38,749 nt of DNA from Clostridium sp. CAG:448. Lineage in GTDB: Bacteria; Bacillota; Clostridia; Oscillospirales; CAG-272. Under the pieces are notes generated by a model. It ran no database searches. It worked only from the letters and a program-made list of their open reading frames with translations, and had not been told where the DNA came from. Made by a program: the position numbers and the translations under genes. Where the stretch lies: assembly GCA_000433415.1 (NCBI GenBank), contig FR890536.1:26183-64931 (forward strand), read 5' to 3'. How positions within the stretch are numbered: the stretch's first letter is position 1; every line of letters begins with the position of its first letter. Shown here piece after piece: positions 22,015 to 30,099 of the stretch.

Positions 22015-23505
22015 TTGAAAAAGAAACTGTCCGGACCGATTGATCTGACGGTGGGAAAGCCGTGGAGGGTAATTCTGCGGTACGCCGCACCGATTATGTT
22101 TTCGTATTTTTTACAGCAGATTTACGTATTGACCGATGCCATTATCTGCGGGCAGGTGCTGACAGCCGGTCAGGTCGCGGGCGTCAACGACACCTTTCCG
22201 CTGACCTTTATCTTTCTGCAGTTTGCCTTTGGCTGTACGGCGGGATTCAGTGTCCTGACCGGCAGTTGCGTCGGAAGCGGGGACAAGAAGGGAACGCGCC
22301 GTTCGTTTGTCGTTCAGATATATCTGTCGCTTGCCATTTCCGCTGTTTTGACGGTTGCCGCGCTCTTGCTGTTGCCGACCATGCTTTCCTGGATTCATCT
22401 GACGCCGGATCACCGCGAGGTGTACGATGCGGCATACACCTATTGTTTTGTGATCTTCCTTGGAATTATCGCGCAGATGGGGTACAATTTTGTCTGCGGC
22501 GTACTGCGGGCGCTGGGAGATTCGGTGTCTCCGCTCCTGTTTCTTGTGTTTTCCACACTGTTGAATGTCGGGCTGGATATTTTGTTTCTGGTTCCGTTTG
22601 ATTGGGGACCGATGGGAGCAGCGGTGGCAACCATACTGGCACAGATGATCAGCGTGGTTGTTTCCTTTGTTTACACGCTCTGCCGCTATCCGGACCTGCG
22701 CCTGCACCGCGAGGATTTTTGCGTCGGGTGGAGGAGTGTTTTGGCGCACCTGCGTCAGGGCGTGCCGTTGGGACTGCAATTTTCCATTCTTGCTGTCGGA
22801 ATCATCGTGATGCAGGGTGCAATGGTGCAATTTGATCTGACTGCTGACGGATCGATGGTAGCCGGTACACCGGCGCAGAACGGATTCGGTGCGGCAAACA
22901 AGCTGATCAATTTCCTGATGGCATTTTTCAACGGGCTCGGTTCGGCAATTCTCGGATTCAATGCCCAAAATTACGGTGCCGGCGAATACCGGCGTATCCG
23001 CAAGGGAACCGTGCAGACGCTTCTTTTGATGCTGGGAATCTCCGTTGCCTGTTCCCTGACAGGATTTCTGCTTTCCATCAACGGTTCTTACCAGTATATT
23101 TTTCTGAGCGCGGACAAGGTTTCGGAGGCTACCGTTCGGTTTGGCAATACCTTCCTCTATGTTGACATCGCGCTTTATGCCATCCTTGGTTTTCTGATTG
23201 TCACACGGAGCGCGGTGCAGGGCATCTGCCGTTCCGGTTATGTTCTGGGCGCCGGAATTGCAGAACTGTTTGCACGGATTCTGATCTGCTCCTTTTTGCC
23301 TGCCGCAATCAACGGGGCGCCGATTGATGCATCGGCATCCACACTTGCCTTTGCTGCGATGTGTTTCGGCGATCCAGGCGCGTGGATCGCGGCGTCTGTG
23401 CTGCTCCTGATTCCGTTGACCCGGAATATCATTCGTATGCACTATCCGGAATTGGCAGACCGGGGGGATTTTGCGGGTAAAGCCCTTGACAAACAGGAAC
23501 AATGA
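22015..23505 (+). CDS. MATE-family multidrug/toxic compound exporter
   Basis: 496-residue membrane transporter with about 12 helices in two homologous halves. MATE proteins export drugs or metabolites by Na+ or H+ antiport. Family marks: an N-terminal WRVILRYAAPIMFSYFLQQI followed by YVLTDAIICGQ, then GFSVLTGSCVGSGDKKGTRR, the GVLRALGDSVSPL loop (~160-175) typical of MATE, and in the second half FGAANKLINFL and FNAQNYGAGEYRRIRKG. Length is slightly above the usual 450. The start is TTG at 22015 with AGGGAGGG 6 nt upstream. The last 20 bp of the gene contain the -35 box of proS. The substrate cannot be told from the sequence. Confidence 0.93.
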   Translation: MKKKLSGPIDLTVGKPWRVILRYAAPIMFSYFLQQIYVLTDAIICGQVLTAGQVAGVNDTFPLTFIFLQFAFGCTAGFSVLTGSCVGSGDKKGTRRSFVVQIYLSLAISAVLTVAALLLLPTMLSWIHLTPDHREVYDAAYTYCFVIFLGIIAQMGYNFVCGVLRALGDSVSPLLFLVFSTLLNVGLDILFLVPFDWGPMGAAVATILAQMISVVVSFVYTLCRYPDLRLHREDFCVGWRSVLAHLRQGVPLGLQFSILAVGIIVMQGAMVQFDLTADGSMVAGTPAQNGFGAANKLINFLMAFFNGLGSAILGFNAQNYGAGEYRRIRKGTVQTLLLMLGISVACSLTGFLLSINGSYQYIFLSADKVSEATVRFGNTFLYVDIALYAILGFLIVTRSAVQGICRSGYVLGAGIAELFARILICSFLPAAINGAPIDASASTLAFAAMCFGDPGAWIAASVLLLIPLTRNIIRMHYPELADRGDFAGKALDKQEQ

Positions 23506-23514
23506 GCGTATAAT
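23486..23514 (+). promoter_or_regulatory. SigA promoter of proS, overlapping the MATE 3' end
   Basis: TTGACA (23486-23491), 17 bp, TATAAT (23509-23514). The -35 box lies within the last codons of the MATE gene. Confidence 0.9.
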
Positions 23515-23555
23515 GTATCCAATATGTGTCCGACAATGAAAGGAATAAAAAAGTT

Positions 23556-25013
23556 ATGGCAAAAGAGAAAAGAGTCGAGCAAATCACGTCCATGGACGTC
23601 GATTTTGCGCAGTGGTACACCGACGTTGTAAAAAAAGCTGAGTTGGTTGATTACTCCGGTGTGCGCGGATGTATGATTATCCGCCCTTATGGCTATGCCA
23701 TCTGGGAAAACATTCAGCGCGACCTGGATGCACGTTTCAAGGCATTGGGGCACGAGAATGTCTATATGCCTATGTTTATTCCGGAATCCCTTCTGCAAAA
23801 GGAGAAGGATCACGTGGAAGGATTTGCGCCCGAGTGCGCATGGGTGACCATCGGCGGGCAGAACCAGCTGAGCGAGCGTCTGTGGCTGAGCGAGCGTCTG
23901 TGCGTCAGACCGACTTCCGAAACGTTGTTCTGCGAGCACTATCGTAACATTATCCAGTCCTATCGGGATCTTCCGAAGCTCTACAATCAGTGGTGCAATG
24001 TTGTGCGTTGGGAAAAAACCACCAGACCGTTTTTGCGGACTTCCGAGTTCCTCTGGCAGGAGGGACATACCATGCATGAAACCGAGGAGGAGGCAAGGGA
24101 AGAAACGTTGCGGATGCTTCATGTTTATGCCGATTTTTATCGGGAAGCATTGGCGATTCCCGCCATCATCGGGCAGAAAACCGAGAAGGAAAAGTTTGCA
24201 GGTGCCGAGGAGACCTATACCATTGAGCCCATGATGCACAACGGCTATGCCCTGCAGGGCGGTACTTCCCACTATTTCGGCACCGGCTTTACCAAGGCTT
24301 TTGATATTACCTACACTGCGCGTGACAATACGATCAAATATCCGCACCAGACTTCCTGGGGGCTTTCTACCCGTTCCATCGGTGCGATTATTATGACGCA
24401 CGGGGACGATAACGGCTTGATTCTGCCGCCGGTTGTTGCACCGATTCAGGTGGTGATTATCCCTGCGGCACAGCATAAACCCGGTGTTCTGGAAAAGGCA
24501 AATGAGGTCAAGGCACGCATTGCCGCAAAGGGAATCCGTGTCAAACTGGACGACAGCGATCAGTCGGCGGGTTGGAAATTCAGTCAGTATGAGATGAAGG
24601 GCGTTCCGGTCCGTCTGGAAATCGGTCCCCGCGATATTGAAGGAAATGTCTGCGTGCTTGTTTCCCGCGCAACCGGCGAAAAGAAGACCGTGTCGCTGGA
24701 TGCCCTGGAGGATGAAGTCGCAGCAATGCTGACACAGGTGCATGACGAGCTGTATGCCCGTGCGGAGAAGAATCTCCGTGAAAAACTGTACACTGCAACC
24801 ACTTACGAGGAATTTTTGGACATTGCCGCTAACCGCCCCGGCTACATCAAGGCAATGTGGTGCGGCGATAGCGCATGCGAGGAAAAGATCAAGGATACGA
24901 CCGGCGGAGTGAAATCCCGGTGCATTCCGTTCACGGAAGAGCATCTGTCCGACGTTTGCGTTTGTTGCGGAAAGCCGGCAAAGCATATGGTGGTTTGGGG
25001 CAGACAGTACTGA
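23556..25013 (+). CDS. proS: Prolyl-tRNA synthetase, archaeal/eukaryote type
   Basis: 485-residue class II synthetase that charges tRNA-Pro. It is the short form without the bacterial editing (INS) domain, common in Clostridia. Family marks: GCMIIRPYGYAIWENIQ, the TXE loop CVRPTSETLF (~116-125), motif 2 WCNVVRWEKTTRPFLRTSEF, GHTMHETEEEA, GTSHYFG, and motif 3 IGAIIMTHGDDNGLILPP, then the anticodon-binding domain and a C-terminal zinc-type domain with paired Cys (CGDSACEEK; CVCCGKPAKH). Unusual: LSERLWLSERLC just before RPTSET contains a six-residue tandem duplication encoded by an 18-bp repeat. Start ATG 23556 follows AAAGGAAT by 12 nt; an in-frame GTG at 23526 lies too close to the promoter. 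Confidence 0.95.
   Translation: MAKEKRVEQITSMDVDFAQWYTDVVKKAELVDYSGVRGCMIIRPYGYAIWENIQRDLDARFKALGHENVYMPMFIPESLLQKEKDHVEGFAPECAWVTIGGQNQLSERLWLSERLCVRPTSETLFCEHYRNIIQSYRDLPKLYNQWCNVVRWEKTTRPFLRTSEFLWQEGHTMHETEEEAREETLRMLHVYADFYREALAIPAIIGQKTEKEKFAGAEETYTIEPMMHNGYALQGGTSHYFGTGFTKAFDITYTARDNTIKYPHQTSWGLSTRSIGAIIMTHGDDNGLILPPVVAPIQVVIIPAAQHKPGVLEKANEVKARIAAKGIRVKLDDSDQSAGWKFSQYEMKGVPVRLEIGPRDIEGNVCVLVSRATGEKKTVSLDALEDEVAAMLTQVHDELYARAEKNLREKLYTATTYEEFLDIAANRPGYIKAMWCGDSACEEKIKDTTGGVKSRCIPFTEEHLSDVCVCCGKPAKHMVVWGRQY
23868..23903 (+). repeat. 18-bp in-frame tandem duplication inside proS
   Basis: Two adjacent 18-bp units (23868-23885, 23886-23903) differ only at their last base (G or C) and encode LSERLW and LSERLC. 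Related synthetases carry one copy as far as I recall. Confidence 0.9.
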
Positions 25014-25036
25014 TCCCGTAAAAACAGAATGAGTAT

Positions 25037-25071
25037 CAGGGCAGCCGACAGCATGTGACTGCCCTGTTTTC
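25037..25071 (+). terminator. Intrinsic terminator of proS
   Basis: CAGGGCAG (25037-25044) pairs with CTGCCCTG (25059-25066), followed by TTTTCTC. It overlaps the 5' end of the longest rodA frame, supporting the later rodA start. Confidence 0.8.
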
Positions 25072-25105
25072 TCGAAAGAAAAGCCGGAAAGGAGGTGCGC
25101 AAAGC

Positions 25106-26224
25106 GTGGGAAAGCTGTTCCGGCGGATATTTTGCAACATGGACCCGGTGCTGTTCCTTTGTACATTGGGATTGTCCGGCATCAGCATTCTGACCATTGT
25201 CGGTGCCGTAGATAACTTCGGTATGAGCAAGCTGAAAATGCAGATTGCCATGACACTGGCTGGGATTGTCATCTCTGTTCTGATTTCGCATGTTGATTAC
25301 CACTTTATTGTGGACAAACTGTGGGTTCCCATGTTGATTTTTTCGGTCGGCATCCTGGCCATAACGCTTTTGTTCGGTTCTTCCGGGGAAAATCGGGAAA
25401 CGACCAATAAAAGCTGGCTGATTATCCCGATTGTGAAAATTGGCATACAGCCGTCGGAGTTTGTAAAAATTACTTTTTTATGCACTTTTGCCCGGCATCT
25501 TTATACGGTCCGGAACCGGATCAACAGACCTTTGACGCTTCTTTGGCTTGGCTTACATGCAGGCGCGGTTGTTGGGCTGATTCTTTTGTCCGGAGATCTC
25601 GGTGTTGCAATGGTGTACATCTGCGCGATCGTCATTCTGTTGTTTTGCGCGGGGATCAGTATGTGGTACTATCTTGGTGCTGCGGTTGCTCTGGCGGTTG
25701 CGTTTCCGTGGCTTTGGAATCACCTGGAGCCTTACCAACAGAAGCGGATTATCGTCGGATTCAATCCGGAATTGGATCCGTTGGACAAGGGGCAGCAGCC
25801 GTTGCGCTCAAGGCAATGTATCATTAACGGCGGCTTTTCCGGCAGAGGACTGTTTTCCGGCGGATTGTATGAAGATCTTGCTGCTTCACACACCGACTTT
25901 ATTTTCGCAACCGTCTGTGAGAAGTTCGGCTTCGTCGGCGGTGTTGCTGTAATCGGACTGTTACTGGCTCTGGTTATCCGTGTTTTGGTGATCGCAAGCA
26001 AGGCAAAGGGGGACTACGGCAGATTTCTCTGCATCGGTGTTGCCGCATACATTATTGTACAGACATTGGAAAATCTCGGCATGTGTCTTGCCATGTTGCC
26101 TGTAGTTGGGGTTACGCTGCCGTTTATTTCCTGCGGCGGCTCCTCTATGTTGGCAACCTATATTCTGATCGCCATTGTGCATAGCGTGCAGGCGCACAAA
26201 ACAAGTTCCGAGCGATTGTCATAA
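25106..26224 (+). CDS. RodA/FtsW/SpoVE-family peptidoglycan polymerase
   Basis: 372-residue SEDS-family membrane protein with about ten helices. SEDS proteins polymerise glycan strands with a partner class B PBP, in elongation (RodA), division (FtsW) or the spore cortex (SpoVE). Marks: IGIQPSEFVKITFL (near residue 120), SGDLGVAMVYI, the loop QQPLRSRQCIINGGFSGRGL, SHTDFIFATVCEKFGFVGG, and the signature LPFISCGGSSMLATYI, with Cys where RodA and FtsW usually have Tyr. The QQPL loop and overall shape look more like RodA than FtsW, but no mreB, PBP or division gene is beside it. The GTG at 25106 follows AAGGAGG by 10 nt; longer starts fall inside the proS terminator. No promoter is evident between that terminator and the start, so it may depend on read-through. 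Confidence 0.88.
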   Translation: MGKLFRRIFCNMDPVLFLCTLGLSGISILTIVGAVDNFGMSKLKMQIAMTLAGIVISVLISHVDYHFIVDKLWVPMLIFSVGILAITLLFGSSGENRETTNKSWLIIPIVKIGIQPSEFVKITFLCTFARHLYTVRNRINRPLTLLWLGLHAGAVVGLILLSGDLGVAMVYICAIVILLFCAGISMWYYLGAAVALAVAFPWLWNHLEPYQQKRIIVGFNPELDPLDKGQQPLRSRQCIINGGFSGRGLFSGGLYEDLAASHTDFIFATVCEKFGFVGGVAVIGLLLALVIRVLVIASKAKGDYGRFLCIGVAAYIIVQTLENLGMCLAMLPVVGVTLPFISCGGSSMLATYILIAIVHSVQAHKTSSERLS

Positions 26225-26227
26225 TTG

Positions 26228-26278
26228 ATCCTTCCCGCACATAAGATGCAGCAGAATGATTTGCGGGGAGGATTTTTT
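26228..26278 (+). terminator. Intrinsic terminator of the rodA-like gene; stem contains the next gene's ribosome site
   Basis: ATCCTTCCCGCA (26228-26239) pairs with TGCGGGGAGGAT (26262-26273, one G-U), followed by TTTTTT. The 3' arm includes GGGGAGGA, the ribosome site of the gene starting at 26281. Confidence 0.85.
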
Positions 26279-26280
26279 CT

Positions 26281-26823
26281 ATGTTTGTTTATTCCATGCG
26301 TGCAAGTACACTCAAATTTGTCGGTGTTGTTTGTGTGGCGTTGGCGGCGTTGATTGCCCTGATTGCGTTTGTGCCGACCTATGCGGTCGGAAAGGATGCA
26401 CCGGCAGGGATACAGGAGGGAGAAGTGCGTACAGAGGCGAGCGGTTCAAGCAGCGGGACAGTCAGTCGTTCTTATGATAAAATCCGGAGCGCGGAGGATG
26501 CGGCTGCATTCCTGTCACAATTCGGATGGCAGGTGGATGCGGCGGGTGTCCAAAGTGTCCAGGTCACTGTTCCGGCTCGTTTTGATAAAATTTTTGCGGG
26601 ATACAATCAAATGCAGAAAGAGCAGGGATGCGATTTGTCCAAATACAAGAATAAGCAGATTATGCGTTATACCTTTGCAGTGACCAATTATCCGTCGTAT
26701 GAAGAAACCGTGTACGCGAATGTGTTGGTTTATCGCAATCGTGTAATCGGGGGTGACATTTGTTCTGCAGATGTGTCCGGTTTTGTGCACGGGTTTGAAC
26801 GTCCCGTACAAGAAAACAACTAA
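26281..26823 (+). CDS. DUF4830-like exported protein
   Basis: 180 residues. One N-terminal hydrophobic helix (about 12-34, FVGVVCVALAALIALIAFVP) acts as a signal anchor or uncleaved signal, so the protein is probably outside the membrane. A Ser/Gly/Glu linker follows. Then comes a small domain with the pattern I associate with DUF4830: AAFLSQFGWQVD, VTVPARFDKIFAGYNQMQKE, YKNKQIMRYTFAVTNYP, and near the end ANVLVYRNRVIGGDICSADV. This domain occurs in many Clostridia and has no assigned function. The ATG at 26281 has GGGGAGGA 8 nt upstream, but that site is locked in the upstream terminator stem. No separate promoter is visible. Confidence 0.8.
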   Translation: MFVYSMRASTLKFVGVVCVALAALIALIAFVPTYAVGKDAPAGIQEGEVRTEASGSSSGTVSRSYDKIRSAEDAAAFLSQFGWQVDAAGVQSVQVTVPARFDKIFAGYNQMQKEQGCDLSKYKNKQIMRYTFAVTNYPSYEETVYANVLVYRNRVIGGDICSADVSGFVHGFERPVQENN

Positions 26824-26876
26824 GTATTTGTTGATTTGGTCAATAATACGAAAATGAAAAATAATCGATTTTTTAC

Positions 26877-26905
26877 TTGACAACGTGAAGGGCGTGTGTT
26901 ATAAT
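26877..26905 (+). promoter_or_regulatory. Consensus SigA promoter of the small lipoprotein
   Basis: TTGACA (26877-26882), 17 bp, TATAAT (26900-26905): both boxes perfect. Confidence 0.92.
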
Positions 26906-26955
26906 AGTGACGGAATCGGGAAACCGGTTAACCGAATTTCAATGGAGGAAAAATC

Positions 26956-27327
26956 ATGAAGGTTCTTACAAAGGTTCTGGCTATCGTTCTTGCGGCAACC
27001 ATGCTTTGCTTTGTCTTTGCATCCTGTGCGGAAACTGTTTCCGGTACATATGCAGGTGAGCTTGACCTGGGTGTCGCTAAGGCAGCAGTTGAGTACAAGT
27101 TCAGCGGCAGCAAGGTTACCATTACCTACACGGCCAAGATTCTTGGAGTTGAAACCAGCAAAACCCTGGAAGGTACTTACAAGATTGAGACCAAGGACGA
27201 GAAGAAGACCATGACGATCACTCTTGATACCAAGGATGACAACGCTGCGAAGTTCAGCGGTTCTCATTCTTACGAAAAGGGCGACGGGTTCATCAAGTTG
27301 GATGGCGTTCAGCTCAACAAAAAGTAA
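26956..27327 (+). CDS. Small lipoprotein, probably highly expressed
   Basis: 123 residues. A lipoprotein signal peptide ends in FASC (Cys24). The mature part is ~100 residues, Lys- and Thr-rich, with alternating beta-strand patterns (VSGTYAGELDLGVAKAAVEY; SKVTITYTAKILGVE; KKTMTITLDTK), resembling a small beta-barrel or lipocalin-like fold. No family is recognised. Codon use differs from the neighbours: GTT, GGT, AAG, CTT, TAC, TTC and ATC dominate, as in highly expressed genes, whereas neighbours favour GTG, TTG, CGG, TTT and TAT. With a perfect promoter, GGAGG near the start and a strong terminator, this suggests an abundant surface protein. The ATG at 26956 follows ATGGAGG by about 8 nt. 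Confidence 0.85.
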   Translation: MKVLTKVLAIVLAATMLCFVFASCAETVSGTYAGELDLGVAKAAVEYKFSGSKVTITYTAKILGVETSKTLEGTYKIETKDEKKTMTITLDTKDDNAAKFSGSHSYEKGDGFIKLDGVQLNKK

Positions 27328-27333
27328 TTAAAC

Positions 27334-27374
27334 AACAAAACAAAATGCGGCGCAAGCCGCATTTTGTTTTGTTT
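27334..27374 (+). terminator. Strong intrinsic terminator of the lipoprotein gene
   Basis: AAAACAAAATGCGGC and GCCGCATTTTGTTTT are perfect 15-bp arms around GCAA, followed by GTTTG. Confidence 0.95.
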
Positions 27375-27403
27375 GAAGAGTCCCGGCACCCTGGGATTGC
27401 CGA

Positions 27404-27432
27404 TTGACAAAAAAGTGTGCCGGGTATATAAT
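27404..27432 (+). promoter_or_regulatory. SigA promoter of birA
   Basis: TTGACA (27404-27409), 17 bp, TATAAT (27427-27432). It places the start of transcription near 27439, excluding the upstream in-frame starts. Confidence 0.9.
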
Positions 27433-27463
27433 GGAGCGAGAAGCAGTGAGGGGCGGTGCGTAT

Positions 27464-28234
27464 ATGAATGCGGAACAAAGACAGAAGACGGTCATGTCAT
27501 TTTTGCATGAGGCGGATATTTGCGTGGTGTGTGCGGATGTGGTGGATTCCACAAATGCCGTGCTCCGGAAAGAGGCATCGGGCGGTGCGCAGGAGGGGCT
27601 GGTGTTACTTGCGGACAGGCAGACCGCCGGACGCGGCAGGGGAGATCATAGCTTCCGGTCTCCGGGGGGCTGCGGCATCTATATGAGTATTCTTTTGCGC
27701 CCGTCTTTACCGATGACGCAGATTCCGCTGATCACGCCTATGACCGCGGTGGCTGTTGCCGATGCGGTCATGGAAATTTGCGGGGTGCAGTGCGGGATCA
27801 AATGGGTAAACGATTTGTATGCAGGCGAAAAAAAAGTCTGCGGAATCCTTGTTGAGGGTGCCGCAGACGGGAACGGACATCTGGACTATGCCGTTTGTGG
27901 GATCGGTATCAACGTATACGAACCGGAAGGCGGGTTCCCGCAGGAAATTCAGACGATTGCGGGTGCTCTCCTGTCAGAACGGACCGATCCGCTTTTAAGG
28001 GAGCGACTGGCAGCATCCGTGCTTACACATTTCTTCCGTTTGTATCGGGCTTTGCCCGATCGGGGATTTCTCGGTGCATACCGCGACCGCTCCGTTTTAC
28101 AGAACCGATATGTGACGGTACGCGAAAAGACGGCGCTGGTATACGGAATCGACGATGACTGCCGTTTACTTGTCCGGTATGCGGACGAATCAACCGAAGC
28201 ACTGGACAGCGGGGAGGTCAGTATCAGACTCTGA
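27464..28234 (+). CDS. birA: Biotin--protein ligase, short form without HTH
   Basis: 256-residue enzyme that makes biotinyl-AMP and attaches biotin to carboxylases or decarboxylases. Marks: VVDSTNAVL, the biotin loop TAGRGRGDHSF (around residue 58), GCGIYMSILLRP, KWVNDLYAGEKKVCGILVE (catalytic Lys region ~113-131) and VCGIGINV. It lacks the N-terminal helix-turn-helix of E. coli or B. subtilis BirA, so it should not act as a repressor. The ATG at 27464 was chosen because the promoter starts transcription at ~27439; GAGGGG precedes it. The stop lies 4 bp from the stop of the convergent sugar kinase. Confidence 0.93.
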   Translation: MNAEQRQKTVMSFLHEADICVVCADVVDSTNAVLRKEASGGAQEGLVLLADRQTAGRGRGDHSFRSPGGCGIYMSILLRPSLPMTQIPLITPMTAVAVADAVMEICGVQCGIKWVNDLYAGEKKVCGILVEGAADGNGHLDYAVCGIGINVYEPEGGFPQEIQTIAGALLSERTDPLLRERLAASVLTHFFRLYRALPDRGFLGAYRDRSVLQNRYVTVREKTALVYGIDDDCRLLVRYADESTEALDSGEVSIRL

Positions 28235-28238
28235 AGGT

Positions 28239-29132
28239 TCAATGATGTGTTGCCAGAAATGCGGCTACTTCCTCCTTTTGCGGGATGGAAGGCGACGCGC
28301 CCTTGCGTGACACCGAAATGGCAGATGCGGCGGATGCGGGGCGCAACGCTTCTGCGGGTGACGAACCGTTCGCAATTGCCGTGACAAAATATCCGGTAAA
28401 GGTGTCACCTGCTGCGGTGGTGTCGGCAACGGGGACGGAAAAGATCGGTTGGCGGGTGCGGATGTGCCCATCGTCGTAGATTGCACCGTTTTCTCCGAGC
28501 GTCAGCACAACACACAAAGACGGATAGGATCCGCGCAGTGCAGAGAGGATTGCATCCGGGTCGGATTTGTCGGTAATCTGCCTGCCTTCGGTTTCATTGA
28601 GGAGCAGATAGGCGACTTTCTCAAAGGGAATATCGGCAAGTTCCTCATTGTAGGGGGATGGATTCAGCACAACGCGCATGCCTGCTTTGTACGCGCGTTC
28701 CACCATGTAAAGAGGTAGGTTCACCTCGTTTTGCATAACCAGGATATCGCCCGGTTCGCATTCGCCGATCACCCGGTCGATATAGTCCCGGTCAAGACTG
28801 CGGTTGGCGCCTCCGTAAAGCAGAATGCAGTTGTTTCCGGTCATATTGACCTGAATCATTGCGTGCCCTGTTGGTATTTCGCGGTGCAGAAGCAAATGGG
28901 TATCCACACCGGCATCGGTCAGCGCCCTTTCCAGTGCGCCACCTTCCGGTCCGATTGCCCCGGCGTGCAGAACCTGTCCGCCAGCCCTTGCCAGCGCAAT
29001 CGACTGATTCAGCCCCTTGCCCCCGCAAAAGACCTCCCGCGCAGTGGAGGCCAATGTTTCGCCGGCGGCGACAAAATGAGGGACCGTATATACGTAATCA
29101 AGATTAAGGGATCCGATGTTCAGAATTTTCAT
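28239..29132 (-). CDS. rbsK: PfkB-family sugar kinase, ribokinase-like
   Basis: 297-residue ribokinase-fold kinase. Marks: SLNLDYVYTVPHF, the substrate motif GGKGLNQSIALARAG (~37-51, as GGKGxNQA in ribokinase), NEV, LNETEG, LTLGENGAIY, and the anion-hole/catalytic motif DTTAAGDTFTGYF (~238-250; ribokinase usually has DTTGAGD). The GGKG-NQ motif favours ribokinase over fructokinase, but the sugar is not proven. No ribose transporter or repressor is next to it. The ATG at 29132 has CGGAG about 12 nt upstream. It is convergent with birA, with 4 bp between stops and no visible terminator. Confidence 0.82.
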   Translation of the reverse strand: MKILNIGSLNLDYVYTVPHFVAAGETLASTAREVFCGGKGLNQSIALARAGGQVLHAGAIGPEGGALERALTDAGVDTHLLLHREIPTGHAMIQVNMTGNNCILLYGGANRSLDRDYIDRVIGECEPGDILVMQNEVNLPLYMVERAYKAGMRVVLNPSPYNEELADIPFEKVAYLLLNETEGRQITDKSDPDAILSALRGSYPSLCVVLTLGENGAIYDDGHIRTRQPIFSVPVADTTAAGDTFTGYFVTAIANGSSPAEALRPASAASAISVSRKGASPSIPQKEEVAAFLATHH

Positions 29133-29168
29133 AGCTGTAAATACTCCGATCTTTTGATGATTGCCTTT

Positions 29169-29197
29169 ATTATAGCAGATTCAAAACAAAAAAACAA
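29169..29197 (-). promoter_or_regulatory. SigA promoter of the sugar kinase
   Basis: On the minus strand TTGTTT (29192-29197), 17 bp, TATAAT (29169-29174). Confidence 0.75.
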
Positions 29198-29233
29198 GAG
29201 AAAAAGTGCATTGCTACAGTGGAAGGAGAAACC

Positions 29234-29986
29234 ATGGAACTGTCCTGGAAAGAGCGTATTCTGTATTTTTTGTTCCCGCCCAAGTGCGCCGGATGCGGGG
29301 AATTGCTGGATTTGCGTGCGGAAGACCGCTCGGGACTGGTATTCTGTCCGGCATGCATGCGCAAATGGAGGCGGGCAAAACTGGAGCCGTGCCCCTGCTG
29401 CGGCGGGTTTATTTCCGACTGTGCGTACCTGCCAGCGCGTTTCCCGAAAAGTGCATGTACGGCGTTGCTCAAACTGACATTTTATAAACCGGATGCCGAT
29501 GGGTATGTGCCCAACCGCTTGGTTTATCGGTTGAAGCATGCGGATCAGTCTCGTTTTTTCGATTTTGCCGCGGTGGAATTGCGGGAGAAGCTGGTTGCCT
29601 ATCTCCACAAAAACAAAATTTCTGTGGAGGATTTATGTTTTGCGTGGATTCCGCGCCGTCCTGCCGCCATTGCCAGGGACGGGTGTGACCACGCGGCGGA
29701 AATCACACGCCGCCTCGCCGGGATGCTTGGAGTCCCCGCACGTCCGCAACTGATTTTGCGTCATAGCGGAAAAGAAGAAAAGGGATTGAACAGCAGGGAG
29801 CGTTCCGTCAATATGAAAAAGACCTTGTATTTGCGTCATGATGCCGCAGAGGTGATCAAAGGGAAGACTGTCGTGGTGGTTGACGATATTTTTACCACGG
29901 GTGCCGGGATGGCGGTAGCGGGAACTTTGCTGCACGGTGCCGGTGCCGATGCGGTGATTTGTCTGGTGGTGTCGAAAACGGTTTGA
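29234..29986 (+). CDS. comF: ComF-family phosphoribosyltransferase-like protein
   Basis: 250 residues. The N-terminal zinc region has paired CxxC motifs (CAGCGE, CPACMRK, CPCCGGF) as in ComFC/GntX, then a type I phosphoribosyltransferase fold ending with the PRPP loop VVVVDDIFTTGAGM (~218-231). The segment EKGLNSRERSVNMKKT is the typical ComF QxxLxxxERxxN region. In Bacillus and other bacteria ComFC is needed for DNA uptake; here no other competence gene is near, so that role is unproven. The ATG at 29234 has GGAAGGAG 5 nt upstream, better than the GTG at 29219. It diverges from the sugar kinase. Confidence 0.9.
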   Translation: MELSWKERILYFLFPPKCAGCGELLDLRAEDRSGLVFCPACMRKWRRAKLEPCPCCGGFISDCAYLPARFPKSACTALLKLTFYKPDADGYVPNRLVYRLKHADQSRFFDFAAVELREKLVAYLHKNKISVEDLCFAWIPRRPAAIARDGCDHAAEITRRLAGMLGVPARPQLILRHSGKEEKGLNSRERSVNMKKTLYLRHDAAEVIKGKTVVVVDDIFTTGAGMAVAGTLLHGAGADAVICLVVSKTV

Positions 29987-30036
29987 GCCGGATTGAATCG
30001 TGGAGAAAATAAAAATGAATAATTCTCTAAAACATA

Positions 30037-30065
30037 TTGCATTTTCAACTGGGCTGTGTTATAAT
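30037..30065 (+). promoter_or_regulatory. SigA promoter of citrate synthase
   Basis: TTGCAT (30037-30042), 17 bp, TATAAT (30060-30065). Confidence 0.85.
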
Positions 30066-30099
30066 AAAGGTCCAAATTTGCAAGATTAGGAGAATGGCT

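Noticed and set aside
22111..23502. 463-codon minus-strand frame opposite the MATE gene
   Set aside because: The MATE protein is clear on the plus strand; this is an antisense shadow without a start signal.
23506..23555. T-box leader before proS
   Set aside because: Only about 35 nt lie between the transcript start and the ATG, too short for a T-box.
23442..25166. 574-codon minus-strand frame opposite proS
   Set aside because: proS has full family motifs; the long antisense frame follows from codon bias.
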